DNA of 64,000 nucleotides from Aphelenchoides besseyi (GCA_024699855.1 JAMPIQ010000002.1:7626001-7690000); one strand, 5' to 3'. Positions 1 through 13,836 are shown, counted from the first letter of the stretch. The notes: generated by a model not told the origin, from the sequence alone. Numbers and translations: made by a program.

Positions 1-3000
1 CCACCAAATAACCGCAGACATTCTGATCAAAATGCGTGAATGTCATGAATGTGTTCACATCGTTGACCACCGCAGTAAAATTCAATCGCAAATCTTTTTC
101 GTCTTTGGATTCCACTTTCTCGGTAGTCTCCTTTTTTTCGTCTTTTGCTTCAGTTTCGTTCGTTTCTCCATGAGCCGTAACTCCATTTTCAGTTGATTCG
201 CCTTCTGCTGGGTTCATTTCAGCGTCTTCAGTTGCCGGAGTTTCGATTTTTGTCAATGCTTCATCGCGTCTTTTACGTTCAGCTTCTTTGTCCAAAACAC
301 TGTGAAGCGTATGGTAGAGATTGAAAGCGAACTCTCGATCCAAAACCTCTCGAAGTGCTTCGGCAAAAACGAAAACTTCAAACGAGTTTTCTTTGCTGTC
401 GTCCAACCGATAGTCCAAAAGCGACTGACCAGAAGCCAAACGGCAGTCAAATTTTCCCGCTTTTGCTGTTTTGCTGGGATAGATGAAAACGCACGGATGT
501 TTTGGAAAGACGTAATGACGTTCCAATATGTTTTTACGATCCTTCTTAGACTTCTCCTAAACAACAACTTAGCCAGAAGCACAGAATTAAAGTACTTACA
601 AATTTGTCCATTTCCTTCTTGTATTCGTCTTTCTCTTCCCGTGTCAAAGTGGGAACTGTTGATTTCTCATCTGCTCCAGACTGCTCAGTATTCTCAAAAG
701 TCTGAAATACCAAAAATAATCGAAGTTAAAAGTGATAGCTTTTACCTTTCCTTCGTCGGTTTCCATCTTCTCTGTTCCAACTTCGTCGATTGCAACCAAA
801 TCGTCGGTATTGATCATATCAGATGGCGCCGTTTCATCGGCCATAATCAGGTTCTGTTCATTGATTTCTTCCGAGTCTTGTCTCTCCTCGGCTTTTTTTT
901 CTGCATCAATTGCTTCTTGAAGTCGTTGGACCAGCGCGTTCTTAAGTCCAGATGCACTTAATCCGCGAGCGTTAAGTTGATCGCGAAGCTCAGTAACCTA
1001 AACAAGCAATTAAGCTCCTTAGTTCACTCTAACTGATCACCTTCATTCCTTTAATTTGCTCTTCCAATTGTGCCCAAGGAATCTTTGTCGGTCCATCGAT
1101 GATTTCTTCCTGTTCGGTGGCGGCTTTCTGCAAAAGAAAAAGTCAAATTCACGTACTTAACCGCAAATCTACAAACCAAAAAAGGATTAAAATAAAGTTA
1201 TCGTGTACAAAAAACCAAAAGTTTGAATACGAAAATGTTTTGTCCCCTTGAATTTTGTGATTTACAATTTCGAGTCCCCGCAGTTTTCGTGACATTTGCG
1301 TCAATGAGATTAATCGATGGACTTAAACACAAAACACGGAAATACACAATCACCAAACACAACAAAATCATTCGAGTTGCTTTCTGTTGGTTGTTAAAAA
1401 CTTCACACGAACTTTGAGTTGCAACGTGTCAATTCGACAACGAATTCACGTGTTGCCGCTCAAGTTGATTTGAAAGCGAAACATAAAAACGGGCGCTTTG
1501 AGTACGAAATCGAGTTACTGCACCTCACTGTCGTTCAAAGTAGCTGCTGTTTCCTCGGCCGTGACTTCCGATTTGTCGGTCGTGTCCATTGGCTCCGTTG
1601 CGACGATTTCGTTCGCTTTTTCAGTTTCCGGATTCGTCGATTCCTCGGCTTTGGCGTCGTTGACCGCTTGAACTTTTTTTGCGGCTTCTGATTGCGGAAC
1701 AAACGGCTCGGCGTCAATGGCATCCAACTTCTGTTTAAGTTGTTGCGGAAATGTCTCTTCGACAAGCACTCGGTACTCCTCGACCGACGGCAGAAGCTTT
1801 GGAGTTCCATTGATGTCGGGAAGAAGCAAAGTGACGTGGTCCAAGCGGTCTCTCTCGATTCTGTTGTAACGCAAATGGACCATCTTGTACCTGTGGTTGT
1901 TGCATAAATAAGAAAAAAACAAGAATATTGATGATGCTTTTACGAAAAAAAGTAAAAACGGGATTTAATTTACGAAAGACCTAAAACGAATTTTGCGAGC
2001 GTTCAATCGAAATAGTCGATGATGGGAAATGCATGCCGTCGAAGTTAAACAAACCTTGAAAACGAGTGAACTTGTTACAATTCACAACGTTAACCCCCGT
2101 TTTATCATCACTTTTAAGAACCGTAGGAACTCACCATTTCGGACATTTGGACAAATCGAGACCAGTCATAGCACGTGTCGTACGAACGGCGGTGTTAATC
2201 AGAGTCTGAGGATCCAACGGATTCGCTCCATCCAGTGACGGCGACCATTGACCACCGATGCCCATCACTTCACTTTTACCGCGTATTCCTGAACGGGACG
2301 ATGAACTTGAACGTTTCGAGTTGAAACTAACCGATGATAAAGTGCAAAACTTTGTATAACGATTGAACATCACATTGTTCATCAATTGTTCCATCAGCCA
2401 TGAGACCCGTTACTTTCTGTCGAAGACTCGCAGCGCCCGGATGAGTCAACAACAAAACTTTGACCGTGTATCGCGGATCGGCATCTTCTGTTGACTCCGG
2501 AGGCAACTCGTTTTCACCTTCAATCATCGGGTAGTCGACGTCCTTGTGCAAGACATGAAACTCTACGGTATTCGGTGCAAAAATAATCGGATCCTCCAAA
2601 TTGAACGAGTTCTTCCAAGACATTTCACAGCGAACAAAATCAGATGGAATGTACAGATTCGGATATCGTTTGTGCAAATCGATATAAGACATAAAACTGA
2701 AAAGAAAGTGAACGTTAATGGTTCTATTCAGGCTACTCACTCATTAACGATAGGCCGTGGAACGTAGCATTGATAGCGCGGAATAATTCGTTGACGACGT
2801 CGAGGAGGCGAATCGGCATCACGTTTGACTGGAAGTGGTGAACGACGTGGCTCTCGACTTTCTCGACGTTCACGAACGGATGGTGAATTCTTTTCACGCT
2901 CCCGTTTAGGTAACGGATCGCGATTTCTCATTGGAAAGTTTCCTTTTCGCGGTGGAGTTGTCGATCTAAGAACTGGAGAGCGGCGTGGTGATCGACGATC

Positions 3001-3844
3001 TAAAGTTATGATTTAAACAATAGGAAACGAGTGTAAGCTGACCATCACGACGAGATGGTGGACTCAAACGACGTGCCGGTCGATGACGTTCCGATGAACC
3101 CATTCGTGAGTCGCGAATATCATCACGAATTCCCCGTTCGACTCTGTCATTCGGTGCACCCCAACGACCTGATGGCGCGCCAGCTGGCGGATAAGCTTGT
3201 TGTGATTGACGAAGCAGTGGAGAAGTAGCATGAGAACCCAAATGTTGGACAGATTGCGGTTGTGGTGCTGTGGCCATCTCTTGCAGCATTTGAATAGAAT
3301 GTGCATTCCATTTGAATGGCATTGATGGATTGAAAGTCGCTGATACCATAACACGTTCACCTACACGTGGAACGGGTCCTTTGATTACGCTTGTTTGAAA
3401 GAAAACGTCTTCATCGATGAAGCCATAGCTGAAAAAACGTTTAACTAATTTTGTTACGCATGAAACTAAAACTCACGTATCACAGAGTTTGGTCACTTGG
3501 CCGACAAAAGTCCGTTGATTGGGGTTGTGTCGTGTGTTCGCTGGAGGCGATGGTTGACGTTGTTGTCCCACAGCCGGAGGAATCAATTGTCGTTGAGCTT
3601 GAGCGGCGACTAGAGCCGCATTGCTCATGTTGTTGAAGGCTGCTTGATTGACAAACGCGTTGATGTTGGGATTCAGTTGAACTGCTGGTTGAAATGCGTG
3701 ATTCAAACCAATTTGATTGGCGAACAAATTTGGGTTTATTTGCTGGTTTTGAGGAGCTAAAAAACAAACTGATAAACGAGCGCAAATCGAAAACTTACGA
3801 CCTCCGCGATTCCAAGCATTTTGTTTTCCGTTGTTAAAAGACAT
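1..3844 (-). CDS. CCAR1: CCAR1 (cell division cycle and apoptosis regulator 1) homologue, 3' end off the window
   Basis: Nuclear coactivator and RNA-processing scaffold of the CCAR1/DBC1 family. Exons, read leftward: 3844-3799, 3756-3477, 3428-3043, 2999-2741, 2696-2332, 2288-2135, 1890-1524, 1128-1041, 997-746, 701-600, 556 to beyond base 1. About 950 residues are visible. In order: a Gln/Asn/Pro-rich N-terminus; an S1-like/cold-shock-like fold around residues 97-150 (FVGQVTKLCDTYGFIDED); an RS-rich region around 200-320; the family's DBC1 region around 325-505 (IGGQWSPSLDG); an acidic Ala/Glu segment; a SAP motif near 640-685 (VTELRDQLNARGLSASG); the KSKKDR...GKFDCRLASGQSLLDYRLDD block; and the start of the C-terminal EF-hand-like region (HFDQNVCGYL) at the edge. 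The ATG follows a stretch with no further open frame. It diverges from TFIIE-alpha. Order and motifs fit CCAR1 better than DBC1/CCAR2 because the SAP motif is present. Confidence 0.9.
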
Positions 3845-4129
3845 TCTTGATTAAAAGCAATGATTAACAGAATGATTCTGTTAAATCCACCGCAACTGAG
3901 CGTCCGGAAGAAGAGAACCCAATCGATCCTAAGCGTTGGAGTGCCTAGCGTTCGTTTGGCTATCGATTTTTTTTGGAGCAGCGAAGTTTGAGGTCGCTAG
4001 CTGACGATCGCGGAATTTGCCGAATTTCCTTCGTTCTGTTTGGTTTCTTTGATCAGTTAATGGCCGAAAAAACAAACCGAACCGCTTGACAATTGATGCA
4101 TTTCGACGGTCTGCTGAGCGTTCGTCGTC
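3845..4129. promoter_or_regulatory. Shared divergent promoter, CCAR1 / TFIIE-alpha
   Basis: These 285 bp separate two start codons pointing away from each other, so they must hold the 5' UTRs and promoters of both genes. I see no TATA box or long repeat. Both genes are general nuclear factors, which fits a housekeeping bidirectional promoter. This is inferred from layout alone. Confidence 0.5.
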
Positions 4130-5307
4130 ATGGAATCTGCAGCCGAACGGTTAATCAACGAAATTCCCGATCGACTGAAAATTCTGAGTTTGTGTTTGGT
4201 CAAATCGTTCTACGGTCCGCAGCACTACGTTCTTCTCGACTTTGTGCAGCGGAATATCTGCGTGAAAGAAGATCAAATTCGTGAGATTCTGAAGATCGAA
4301 CATCGTCTTCTTCGAACGTTGATTGTCACTTTGAAGGTCAGTTTTCATTTCGGTTGATTTTCTTTTTGATTTTTAGGTCGACAAATTCCTCAAAGAACGG
4401 ACGATTGCCGAAGAGAACGAGGGTCGTTCTCGCAAAGTGAACTATTATCACGTTAACTACAAAGCCATTCTCAATGTCACCAAATACAAAATCGATCGTA
4501 TGCGCCAAAAGATCGAGAGTCACGAGCAAGATAACGTTCGCAAAGCCTCTTACATTTGCACGGGTTGTCAGAAACACTATGACGCGCTGGAGATTGGAAC
4601 CATCTACGATCCAACTACTCAGGAGTTAACGTAAATCCTGACTTCTTTCCTTGATGTTTCAGTTTTAAGTTTTCAGTTGTTGGCAATGCAATGGCAAAGT
4701 TGTTGCTGACAAAACTGCTGGTCCAACTGAAGAGACTCGCTCTTCTTTGGCCAAATTCAACGAACAAATGTCGGGAATCTTTTCGATGCTCAAAGAAATG
4801 GACAATGTTCGTTTTGCTCGGCACATTTTGGAACCACCAATCACTCTTTCCAACGCCGTCAAAACCCAAGATAGCGAAACTAAACGAGTTCTCCAGGTTC
4901 GTAAATTCGACATTGAATGCGATTACTGTCGTTTTCAGGTTGGTGAACGAATGTTCTCAACCGCAGAACGTGGACGTTCCGAACTCTACTCCAACGGCAT
5001 TACGGTCTCAATTGGCGAACAAGCCGAAGTTCAAGTTGAAGCAAAGGCCGCTGTTCCGTGGTTGCAACATAACACTCATGATGAACCGACCGCTGCTTCC
5101 CAACTCATAAATGGAAACGAGTTGTCGAACTCCGAGAATCGTCTAACCCAAATGAGTATTCAAGCCGCTGCAGCAAGTGATTTGTCTCCAACGAAATCGC
5201 AAGAAAATGGAACTCATGTTGAGGATTCACCTTCACTTTTGGATCAAATGCTAGGAATTGGCAAAACCACAGACATCAACGACCTTCTGATGGACTTAGA
5301 GGGTTGA
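4130..5307 (+). CDS. GTF2E1: Transcription initiation factor IIE subunit alpha
   Basis: Large subunit of TFIIE, which joins RNA polymerase II at the pre-initiation complex and recruits TFIIH. Exons 4130-4336, 4377-4630, 4677-5307. A possible 42-nt intron (4897-4938) would leave the frame intact, so the protein is 363 aa, or 349 aa if it is spliced. Residues 1-110 form the winged-helix domain (RLINEIPDRLKILSLCLV, KFLKERT, NYYHVNYK). A zinc ribbon follows at about 140-170 with CTGC and CWQC pairs; the second pair is created across the intron at 4631-4676. The C-terminal half is acidic and ends in LLMDLEG, similar in character to the acidic C-terminus of TFIIE-alpha. It is shorter than the human protein (439 aa). 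The start ATG is the first after the divergent promoter. Confidence 0.92.
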
Positions 5308-7136
5308 AATCTTTTAATTTAATCCTTTGTTATCTGTGCGGATAAAAACTTTACAAATTAGTTTGACAGGCAGAAAGGTGCTAAGTAGAATGAACGTAGG
5401 TCATCAGTTGGGTTCGCATCTTTACGTTTAATGGGCCACAAGATGGATGAAAAGCGATTAACGGCGAAGTGATTTAGATCACGCCTCTGATCATAAGTTG
5501 ATCAAATTTAAGATTGGCAATCGAGAGGATCGCAATCTGTTTTTTGCGTGAGATGATCAGTTGAAAATGTTTTTTGGAAGATTGACGTTTGTGCCAAAAC
5601 AAAAACTTCTGTTTTTGAAAGGACCTCCTGCAGTCATACACGAAAATGTTTGTTGCTAAAAATTGCAGCCAATTTGACTTCGAATGTCCAAATCGACCTG
5701 TCGGTTGGCGGCTTGAGGTTTTGATTTTCGCCTCGTTTATTTCTCATTGTTTTTGACTGTCGAGGTAAAGTCGAGAGCGGATCCTCGGATTTGTTTTGTT
5801 TTTGTCCAGTCACCGGAATTCGTCGTGTACGGTCCAAAACAACCAACGCGAGTTTATTTTTCTACGAATTTTCATTTCACTTCGTTTGATTTCGATACGA
5901 AAGACGGCGCTCTTCGAGATTACTTTCCAGTAAACGTGAAGTTGTGGTCCGTGAGGTGGTCGGGCCAACCACCGGTGTGTTTCTTGTAAATTCACCTGAC
6001 AACGTTCTCGATTTCGCTGTCCACCTGCTTGCGCGCCAAAATCCAATTCGGCATCGAAAGTAGCCATTAGCCGAAATTAGACTCAATACCGGCGATCTTA
6101 TTGACACGAAGGTCACTTCCGATTGTCGGTTCCGTTAATCTCATTTACGAGATTAGCGTTAATAAAACTAATGCCAAACGTACGTTTCCAATATAATTGA
6201 CTTTGTTTTTTTTATTTAGACATAAACTCTCAATTTCCAAACTCCGCCTCTTCGCGATGGAAACCACCGAAGGCGCCGCCCACCAGTCGCCTTTCGGACT
6301 TCTTTTCAGCTTTGCCTCAAGACTTGCCATTTTGGTTTTCAATTGAAATCAAAGGGCCACGAAAGAAGTAGTTTGTTAATTGTGTTTCTCTATTTGGTGT
6401 TCATTCACCAATTACTCTTCTTTTTCGCGTCTTCTCATCGCATCAAGTGGATCGGCAACCTGCAGCGATGAGTTTGCCTGCGAATGCCATTTCTCACCTC
6501 GATGGAACGGCAAACGTGTTTGTATTCGAACGAATGACCTTTTGCAATCCACTTGGCGCTGTGGGATCGGTTGGCAGGTTTGGAAGCGTTTGCTTCCGTT
6601 TTGTCTTCTCAACGTCGGCATCTTGATCCTTTTGTGTCGGTTACGAGGGCCAAGGCTATTCGCCTGGTTTGCATTGAAGAAATTTTGGGACGCGGGCCGT
6701 TGATCTCTCTGTCAGCAGATGCGTCGGTCATGGCTATCTGGTTAGACGCGTAACCAAATTTTCGGGGCACGCTTCGCGCATTATCGATCGTAATCATCAC
6801 TCACTTTCCTCGTTTCCCACAATTATCCCTCCAAGTGTCGTCGAATGAATTACGATCGTTGCGTCCCGCCAAGTTGAAGTCGTCAGGTGGATGATGATGA
6901 GCAATCGATTGGCATCTGTACGACGCTTTTTTATGATAAACTTCTTGCTGGCCGATTACAATTCGACGTCCGCGCAAGCGAATTGGTGCGGGAGTTTAAT
7001 TCAATTTTTCTCTTTTCATCTTCGTGTTTTTGTGGAACTTTTTGGCCACAAAAGGAACGCAGTCCAATTTTTTTATCGTTTCGGTTTAAATAGTGAAGTT
7101 TTAGACGAAAATGCAAAGTTCCGCGAATGAAACGAA
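5308..7136. other. Intergenic region upstream of the receptor phosphatase
   Basis: I see no supported gene here. Open frames of 60-110 codons occur on both strands, but they lack recognisable domains and have no plausible splice partners. The stretch probably holds the TFIIE-alpha 3' UTR and the promoter and 5' UTR of the RPTP gene. An upstream non-coding exon of the RPTP gene cannot be excluded. Confidence 0.4.
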
Positions 7137-10100
7137 ATGATCGACTTCTCTTCTCCCCAACTTTTTCACTGGAAACGAAGAAGATGGACAAAGGTTTTCG
7201 TTTTTCTGTGCTGTCTATTCAACTCCGTTCAATCGATTGTTATCAGCGACACCGTTCACGTTCTGAACGGCACGACAATCACCTTACAATGTACTCCGGC
7301 CGAGCAACTGGTTCGAACTCATATGGTGAACTCGCATATTCTTTCTGTACTCATTGTCTCTTTAGGCGCCGGACTTCGAGACTCCGCAGCTGATTCGACG
7401 AGTGGATTGGTTTCACGATGATGCACCGGTTGCCGTTTTCCAGCAGGTGAGTTGAAAGTGTGGGCCGACCGTAATGCCAAGTGGCTTTTTTGCGCATATC
7501 AGATTTCATTTTCACATCATGACGCCCGAGAGAATCGGTTTTATCTGCGTGCGTGTTCCACGCTTCTCGACCGTTGACCGGCGGTCATTTCTTTCGAAAA
7601 GTTTTGTCGGGACAATGGAAAAGAAAACTTTGCCGCGCTTTTTTGAAGCGCTTCACGCGGCTCCTTTTTTGTACTTCTGTGGCCCCGACGGTTGTTATTG
7701 CGCACGTTTTTGCGGCGAGATGAATTTTTAACCATTTCGCTGTGTGCCAATTGAAATTCGACGACAAAAAATCGCGAAAACGTCGCTTGGCAGTGGAAGT
7801 GCGTAGAGCGGAATCGAACAAAAAACCGTAAGGACGACCATTCAAATTCGCGTCGGGGAAAGAATTCCGGTCCGACGATACGAAATACGCAAAAGTATTC
7901 AGAAGTTAGAAACGAGTGCAATTACGTTTCCTTTACACATCGACGGTCTTTTGTCTTTGGTGAAGAAAATGCAAATCGACAGAATTCGCACTCGTGTCAC
8001 GTAACTCCAGCGGCTTCTGACCGCGAAATTGCGTGTGTTTTGTCCGTTGAGTTTCGAAGTCCACGCAGTTCATAAACCGGCTATTGAAGTCGCGGCCAGA
8101 AATTCCTTCGACCCCCGAGGCTAAGCGGTTTACGCAAATTTGACGCCCTCGGGCCATCGAACCGGTGGCCTCGGGGATCGTGGAAAGTGGCAGTTTCGGC
8201 GAACGCACTGTCCAGAAGAGTCGATTGTTGCGCATGAATTGACGGAAATGGTCGTGGAGAGCCGTTGCGAGTAAATTGCGCTTTTCCTGACGAGCAGTTC
8301 GACCGTAAGAAGCGGTGAGCAACAACGAGAAGATGCCAAAGTCTTCGGAGTAATCCCTCGACAACACTACGAAAATTTGACGACCGTAAGACGCGAATTT
8401 GAGTAACAAACGTCTGTCTTCTTTTTGGTCTAATTGGCCAAACGGATCTGCGGATAATTAACTCTACAGCTCTCAAATTAATTGGAGGAACCCAACAGGA
8501 AGACGGCGTGCGGTGCTCTCAAGGAAACTCAACGAAATTGCGCGACCCAAAAATAACCGAATTGCTTGAAACTCGAAAACACAGATCTCATAAGCGCACT
8601 TTCAGGACGCGCTAACTGATCGTCAATGGTGGGTTGCTGGTGTTCGTTATCAATTGAAACGACCCTTCTACGAACTTCGTATTGCTCCCGCATTGATCGA
8701 AGACGTCGGACAGTACAGATGTCGAATCGAAGCGGACGAGTTCTTCGTACAAGAGACTTTGAGCGGAACAATTCCCGTTCTAGTGATGGGTGAGTTGTGT
8801 TTGTTTTCATGTTTGTGGCACTTGAATACCCTCCAACCATACGGATTATCATCGATGTTTTGGTTATGAATGGGAAAGCGGATTACCGCCGCCGTCTCCC
8901 TCGACTAATTTCTTTTGATTCCACGGTAATCGATCAAAGTTGTGCCGTCCGGTAAAGGCCACGCGTTTCATGTTGTTGCATTCGAAGAAAATCTTTTGAA
9001 ACTCCCGTCCAGCTCATCACTCAACTTCGACTCAACCAAACGAATTTCCGCTCTTCGTATCCGCCAAGAAAAAGAGGCAAATTACTGCGCGTTGAATTGC
9101 AAATTCGATCGGCTCGTTCCAAATGGTCGTCAAAGAAAAAACATTTTAATTCGACCATCTGCTTCGGATTTGTCTTTGAGTCGTTTTTTGAGTGCAAAAT
9201 CAAAAACGATTTGGATTTACGAGACGAAGGGCCCCGATGTCCAAACCAACTTCGTAATTCAATCAAACGGATTTCCGACGTAATCCCTCGACCCAAATTG
9301 TTTGCCTGTTGTGCGTGTGAGGCAAATTGGATAAACAGACGTCCGCGAAATTTGAGACATGGAACGGATTAACCGAACACAAACGAACCCACCAGTCAAA
9401 AGGTCATTTTGTTACGCCGTCGAAGACAATGAGTGCTGGAGGCGAACACAAAAACTCTTCAGTCAAGTTCTGGACCTAAAAGGCCATTGAAAAGAATGAG
9501 TGAACGGTCTTTCAAGGGACTTTAAGTGCCGATTGAATTTAAAACAAAATTGGCGAAAACGAAAATAAATCCAAAGCTTTTTAGTTCGACCACCAGCACC
9601 TTCAAGGCCTCAGTTAACTGCGAGCTCAGAGAGTTCTCTTACAATCACGTGGTCGCAATCAGCGGGCGCAGCTCATCGTCCCGTACTACGATATTCAATT
9701 TTGATTAAGTAAGAAGTACGATCCCAATTGAAAACAAACTTAACATTGCAGTCAAGTCGATAATGAAAGTCTACGAGTCGTTGCAACAAAGGGAAACCAA
9801 ACAACAGCGGTAGTAGATTCTTTATTACCTTATACGCGCTACAAGATTTCGGTTCGATCCGAAAATCACGCGGGAACAAGCGAATTCGGACCTGAAGCCA
9901 TCTTCAGAACACTCGGTACTTTCCTCGTCTTTCATCAAATGGAACGATTGTTTCTAGGCGAAGCTCCAAAAAGTCCACCAACAATCCAAATGATTCGAAA
10001 CGGCACAATTGGCTGTGTTGATGTAGCGTGGAAGAGCGCACCATTAGATCAAGTGGGTAAGCCGATTGTTGGATATCGTATAATGGTAGGTGATACGGTT

Positions 10101-13100
10101 TTTTTATTGAAGTAAAACTGTTTAGGTTCATCGAGTTGGTGCAGGCGCTATTCGCGAGTGGTACGTGAAAACTCAAAGACAATCGTTGTGTTCACTGTTG
10201 CCTGCGGTCGAATACGCGTTGAGTATTGAGACAGATAACGGATTCGGGTATTCTCCTGCTGCAACTACAACATTTCGGAGTGAAGATGCTGGTGAGTTTA
10301 TCGAATGTATAGCTTTCAATAGCTTCAAATTCTAGCACCCGAAGGACCACCGGAATCTATTGAAGCGCGACCATTAGGTTGTGATGGAATTACCGTTCTA
10401 TGGACTCAGCCATCAGTTACGAATGGACAAATTACTTCCTATCAGATTTATTTCAAAAAGTTAGATGCGAAATCGCCGTCCACTTTGATTCGTTTGATGA
10501 TCAACAAAGACGCACAGAAAGTGTTTGCTTACAATTTGACTAAATTAGGTGACCATTCACATCCCAAACTATCTTTCATCTTATGTTGTTGCAGAGCCTT
10601 CTACAGCCTATCAAATTCAATTAACAGCATCGACATCGAAAGGCGAAAGCGACAAAAGTGCGCCGATTCAAGTGACCACAGATTATGGTTGTAAGTTGAA
10701 GGACACTTGAATATAAGCGATCATTGGTTTCAGTACCAAAAACACCACAAATCAGGAACATAACTTATCAATGTGGAAACGAAGTTCGAGCAGAATGGAA
10801 ATCTCCATCAGAACCCATCAGTTATTTCAAAGTTTTTTTGGAGTCTGTTGGCCAACCGCGAACCTTGAATACGAGCAAAACTGAGGTAGTCAAACTGATT
10901 CATATCTATCTGATTCCGTATTTCAGTTGTTGATTAAGAACCTAACTCCCGGTCAAAAGTACAAGCTTCGTGTTTCTACCGTTTTACAAAGTCGTTACAA
11001 CAACTTGACTTTGTTCGAAAGCGAATTGTCCAAACCCGAAAGTTTTGTTGTAAACTCAGGTATCTTTTCCCAACATAATCAATCACTTATCAAACTACTT
11101 CAGAAACATGTGTTCTCCAATCGTCCACTTGCACTCCAACAAACCAAAATTGTGTTGCAATCGCTGCTCCGTCAAATGTCAACGATTCAAGTCAATCGGC
11201 TTCGTTTTTTCTTGTTATAGTTGGAATTTTGAGTTTTATGGGAACGTTTTGTTTGCTTCTTTTGTATTTCAAACGGTTAGTTTTGGGGCTAGAAACCAAC
11301 GAATATTTGAGATTTCAGAAGATGTGTTTGGGTTAAAAAGATGCTGAAGAAAGCAGACAAACAGAATGGTCACGAAACTGTTAGCTTAGTTTACGGTAAG
11401 TTAGCGAATCGAACGCCGTGTTTTCGTCTTCAAGTTCAATCAGAACCGCGGACTCAAACTGTCTAATTCGATTTTACAGAAACGAGCGAAAGCGCCAAAT
11501 CGACGAGTACAAGTGTCCACGTTAGTCGTTTCGAGCAGCATTGGCAAGAGAATTCTCGTAATGACAATGCCGGTTTCCGTCGTCAGTTTGAGGTCAGTAA
11601 GTGCGCGAGACCCACGAGAGCAAATCGCTCCATTTGATTTCCGTTGGCATTCGGCGTCTACTTTTAATTTTATCGGATTATGCAAATGGCTGTCGTCTTC
11701 GAGCCTCCACGGGATTGTGCCGTTGATGCGCAAAAATGCGCTTGTCAAAATTATACGACACTTTTTGACATCAAATTCTTCAGGAAATCGAAGCAGAATT
11801 GGAAGAAACTCTCGAAGAAACACCCGACGGTCATCGTCTGAAAAACCGCTACATGAACATCGGAGCGATTGAACGAACACGAATTCGCATTCATTCGGCT
11901 GATGGATCAACGGACGGCTACATAAACGCGAATTTAATTGACGTGAGTGTTTCCAAATGAATTGGTCGAGAATGGGTGACTGAACATCTGTTTCTCATGA
12001 CTCCAAAATGACCGCGACTGTTGACACAGACACTCCGGTTTATGTCATCTACGTAATTAACCGGACGGTCGTAAATCATTTGAAAGAGCGAAATGAGGGA
12101 TCACACAAAAGAAAGGAAAAGGAAACTAAAGTGACAAAGAAAATGTTTAGAGTTGTGATCAACAAAACACTTACATCGCAACACAAGCACCTCTACCTCA
12201 CACGTTTGCCGACTTCTATTCAATGATTTGGCAAGAACATTGCAATCTGATCGTCGTGATTACAAACCTCGTGGAACGCGGAAAAGTAGGGACTAGGTGT
12301 GTGTTCTGTTGAGTGTTGGATTGTAGAGAAAATGTGATGTCTATTGGCCAACATGTTCGAAAACGCCGCTTGTTTTCGGTCATCTGCAAATTTCGCTAAC
12401 TGCCGAAATGACAAACGCGAATTTCGTTCACCGAATTTTAAGCATTAAATCCGCTAAGAGCATGACCGTAAGTTTCTAAAAGCAACGACGAAACAAAATG
12501 TTCCAGCCGGATCGTGTGGTTCATCAGGTTCATTTGACATCGTGGCCCGATCACGGTAACTTCAAACTTTCGTCCTCGATTTAAAAGGTTCTTAGGCATT
12601 CCGAACACAACATTCCCATTACTTTCGTTCATTAACTACTGTGCTGACATCCAAACAACGGGCCCCATTGTTGTTCACTGTTCTGCGGGTGTTGGCCGTT
12701 CCGGGTCGTTTATTTTGATCGATTCGATGAGAAGAAAATTGCTAACTTCCGATACTATCAACATCTACGCGCATTTGAAGCACATCAGAAAACAACGTCA
12801 ACGTTTGGTCCAAACATTAGTGAGTTTCGATCTCTGCTTATCCGGCTAAGGTGTTCTTTAGGATCAATATGTTTTCATTTGGGAGGTTGTGCGTTCGTTG
12901 ATACGACACGGAATAACCCGTCAATCAGTACCTCATTTTCCAAATTATCTCAAATTTCTTTACCATCAAATTCTACCAGACGGTCGTACGAGACTACAAA
13001 TGCAATACGAAGTAGTGAACAATAAGTTAACAAATGAGAATACTAGAAATTTCAGGAAGTTTGTCGATGTCCGCATAATCCAACATGTCGTAGGCCAATT

Positions 13101-13770
13101 GGATGCACCAAACTGCCTGGTTATCATCGCAGTGAAGAGTTTTTGGTTGGAAATTGGAATCGTGAATGTCCGGAAATGTGGAAACAAGTTTGGGATATGA
13201 AATGCAAAAGTGTGGTTTTGTTTGGTTCTGATGCCGAGGTCGGCGACTTCTATCGAACAGTTCCACTTCGCAGTAAACCCAAAATCACGATTGTTGCCGC
13301 TTCGCCTTCTCGACCCGTACGTGTAACCGTTGAAAAACCGCCGCCGAATGAGCTGATTGTTAGACGCGATGATTCGGGACACATTCTATTGCAAATGGAC
13401 GATGAAGAAGTGAATAAAAAATCCTGGTTTGGACTAATTAGTACTCTTTTAGCTGTGCGTTAAAATGATTCGTTTGAGGCCCTCAGAATTGGAAACTCAA
13501 ACTTGGTCGGAGATCGAGAGGATTCAAGAGCAGTCAGTGCAAACCCATCGAAATCCGATTATGTTGGTCGATCCATCGAACAGTGCGATGCCATTCGTTA
13601 TCTGTGCTCTTCAGTCAATTGCCTGTCAATTGGAACAAGAACGATACGTCGATGTTCTTTTGTTTCTTGCCGTATATCGCCTAGAATCTTGTGGTTGTTG
13701 GCAAGCACAATCAAACATCGAGTACGTCTACGAGAAAGTTTTGGAGTTGATTCAACTACACTGTTCATAA
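7137..13770 (+). CDS. Receptor-type protein tyrosine phosphatase (Ig, 4 FN3, TM, D1, D2)
   Basis: Single-pass cell-surface receptor that dephosphorylates phosphotyrosine. Exons: 7137-7310, 7366-7446, 8606-8789, 9585-9708, 9752-9915, 9958-10085, 10126-10291, 10336-10548, 10595-10690, 10734-10885, 10927-11059, 11104-11275, 11319-11395, 11480-11592, 11784-11942, 12151-12285, 12327-12467, 12507-12555, 12596-12819, 12862-13011, 13056-13409, 13453-13770; all phases agree, 1168 aa. A hydrophobic signal segment ([14 protein letters not shown]) precedes one Ig domain (residues about 33-150, ending [12 protein letters not shown]) and four FN3 repeats to about 560. The TM is near 571-595. D1 carries [21 protein letters not shown] and the catalytic loop [10 protein letters not shown] (Cys codon 12679-12681). 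D2 has [10 protein letters not shown] at the equivalent position, with no Cys, so it should be inactive. One Ig plus FN3 repeats with a dead D2 recalls C. elegans CLR-1 more than LAR, but assignment within the family is open. The start codon is the least certain point. Confidence 0.88.
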
Positions 13771-13809
13771 ACGGGATTCTTTTTTTTGTTGTAAACTCGC
13801 TGTCCGGTT

Positions 13810-13836
13810 AATAAAATATTAAAATCTTTTAATAAA
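13810..13836 (+). promoter_or_regulatory. Candidate polyadenylation signals of the RPTP gene
   Basis: AATAAA occurs at 13810-13815 and again near 13830, 40-65 bp after the RPTP stop codon and just before the convergent BCL9 stop. The two transcripts probably end within the same roughly 130-bp gap. Confidence 0.45.

Noticed and set aside
12026..12053. Reading VYVIY-type exon between the YINANLID and [11 protein letters not shown] parts of the phosphatase
   Set aside because: Its acceptor and phase do not fit. Direct splicing 11942 to 12151 gives the canonical YINA...QNTYIATQ sequence, so this piece is intronic.
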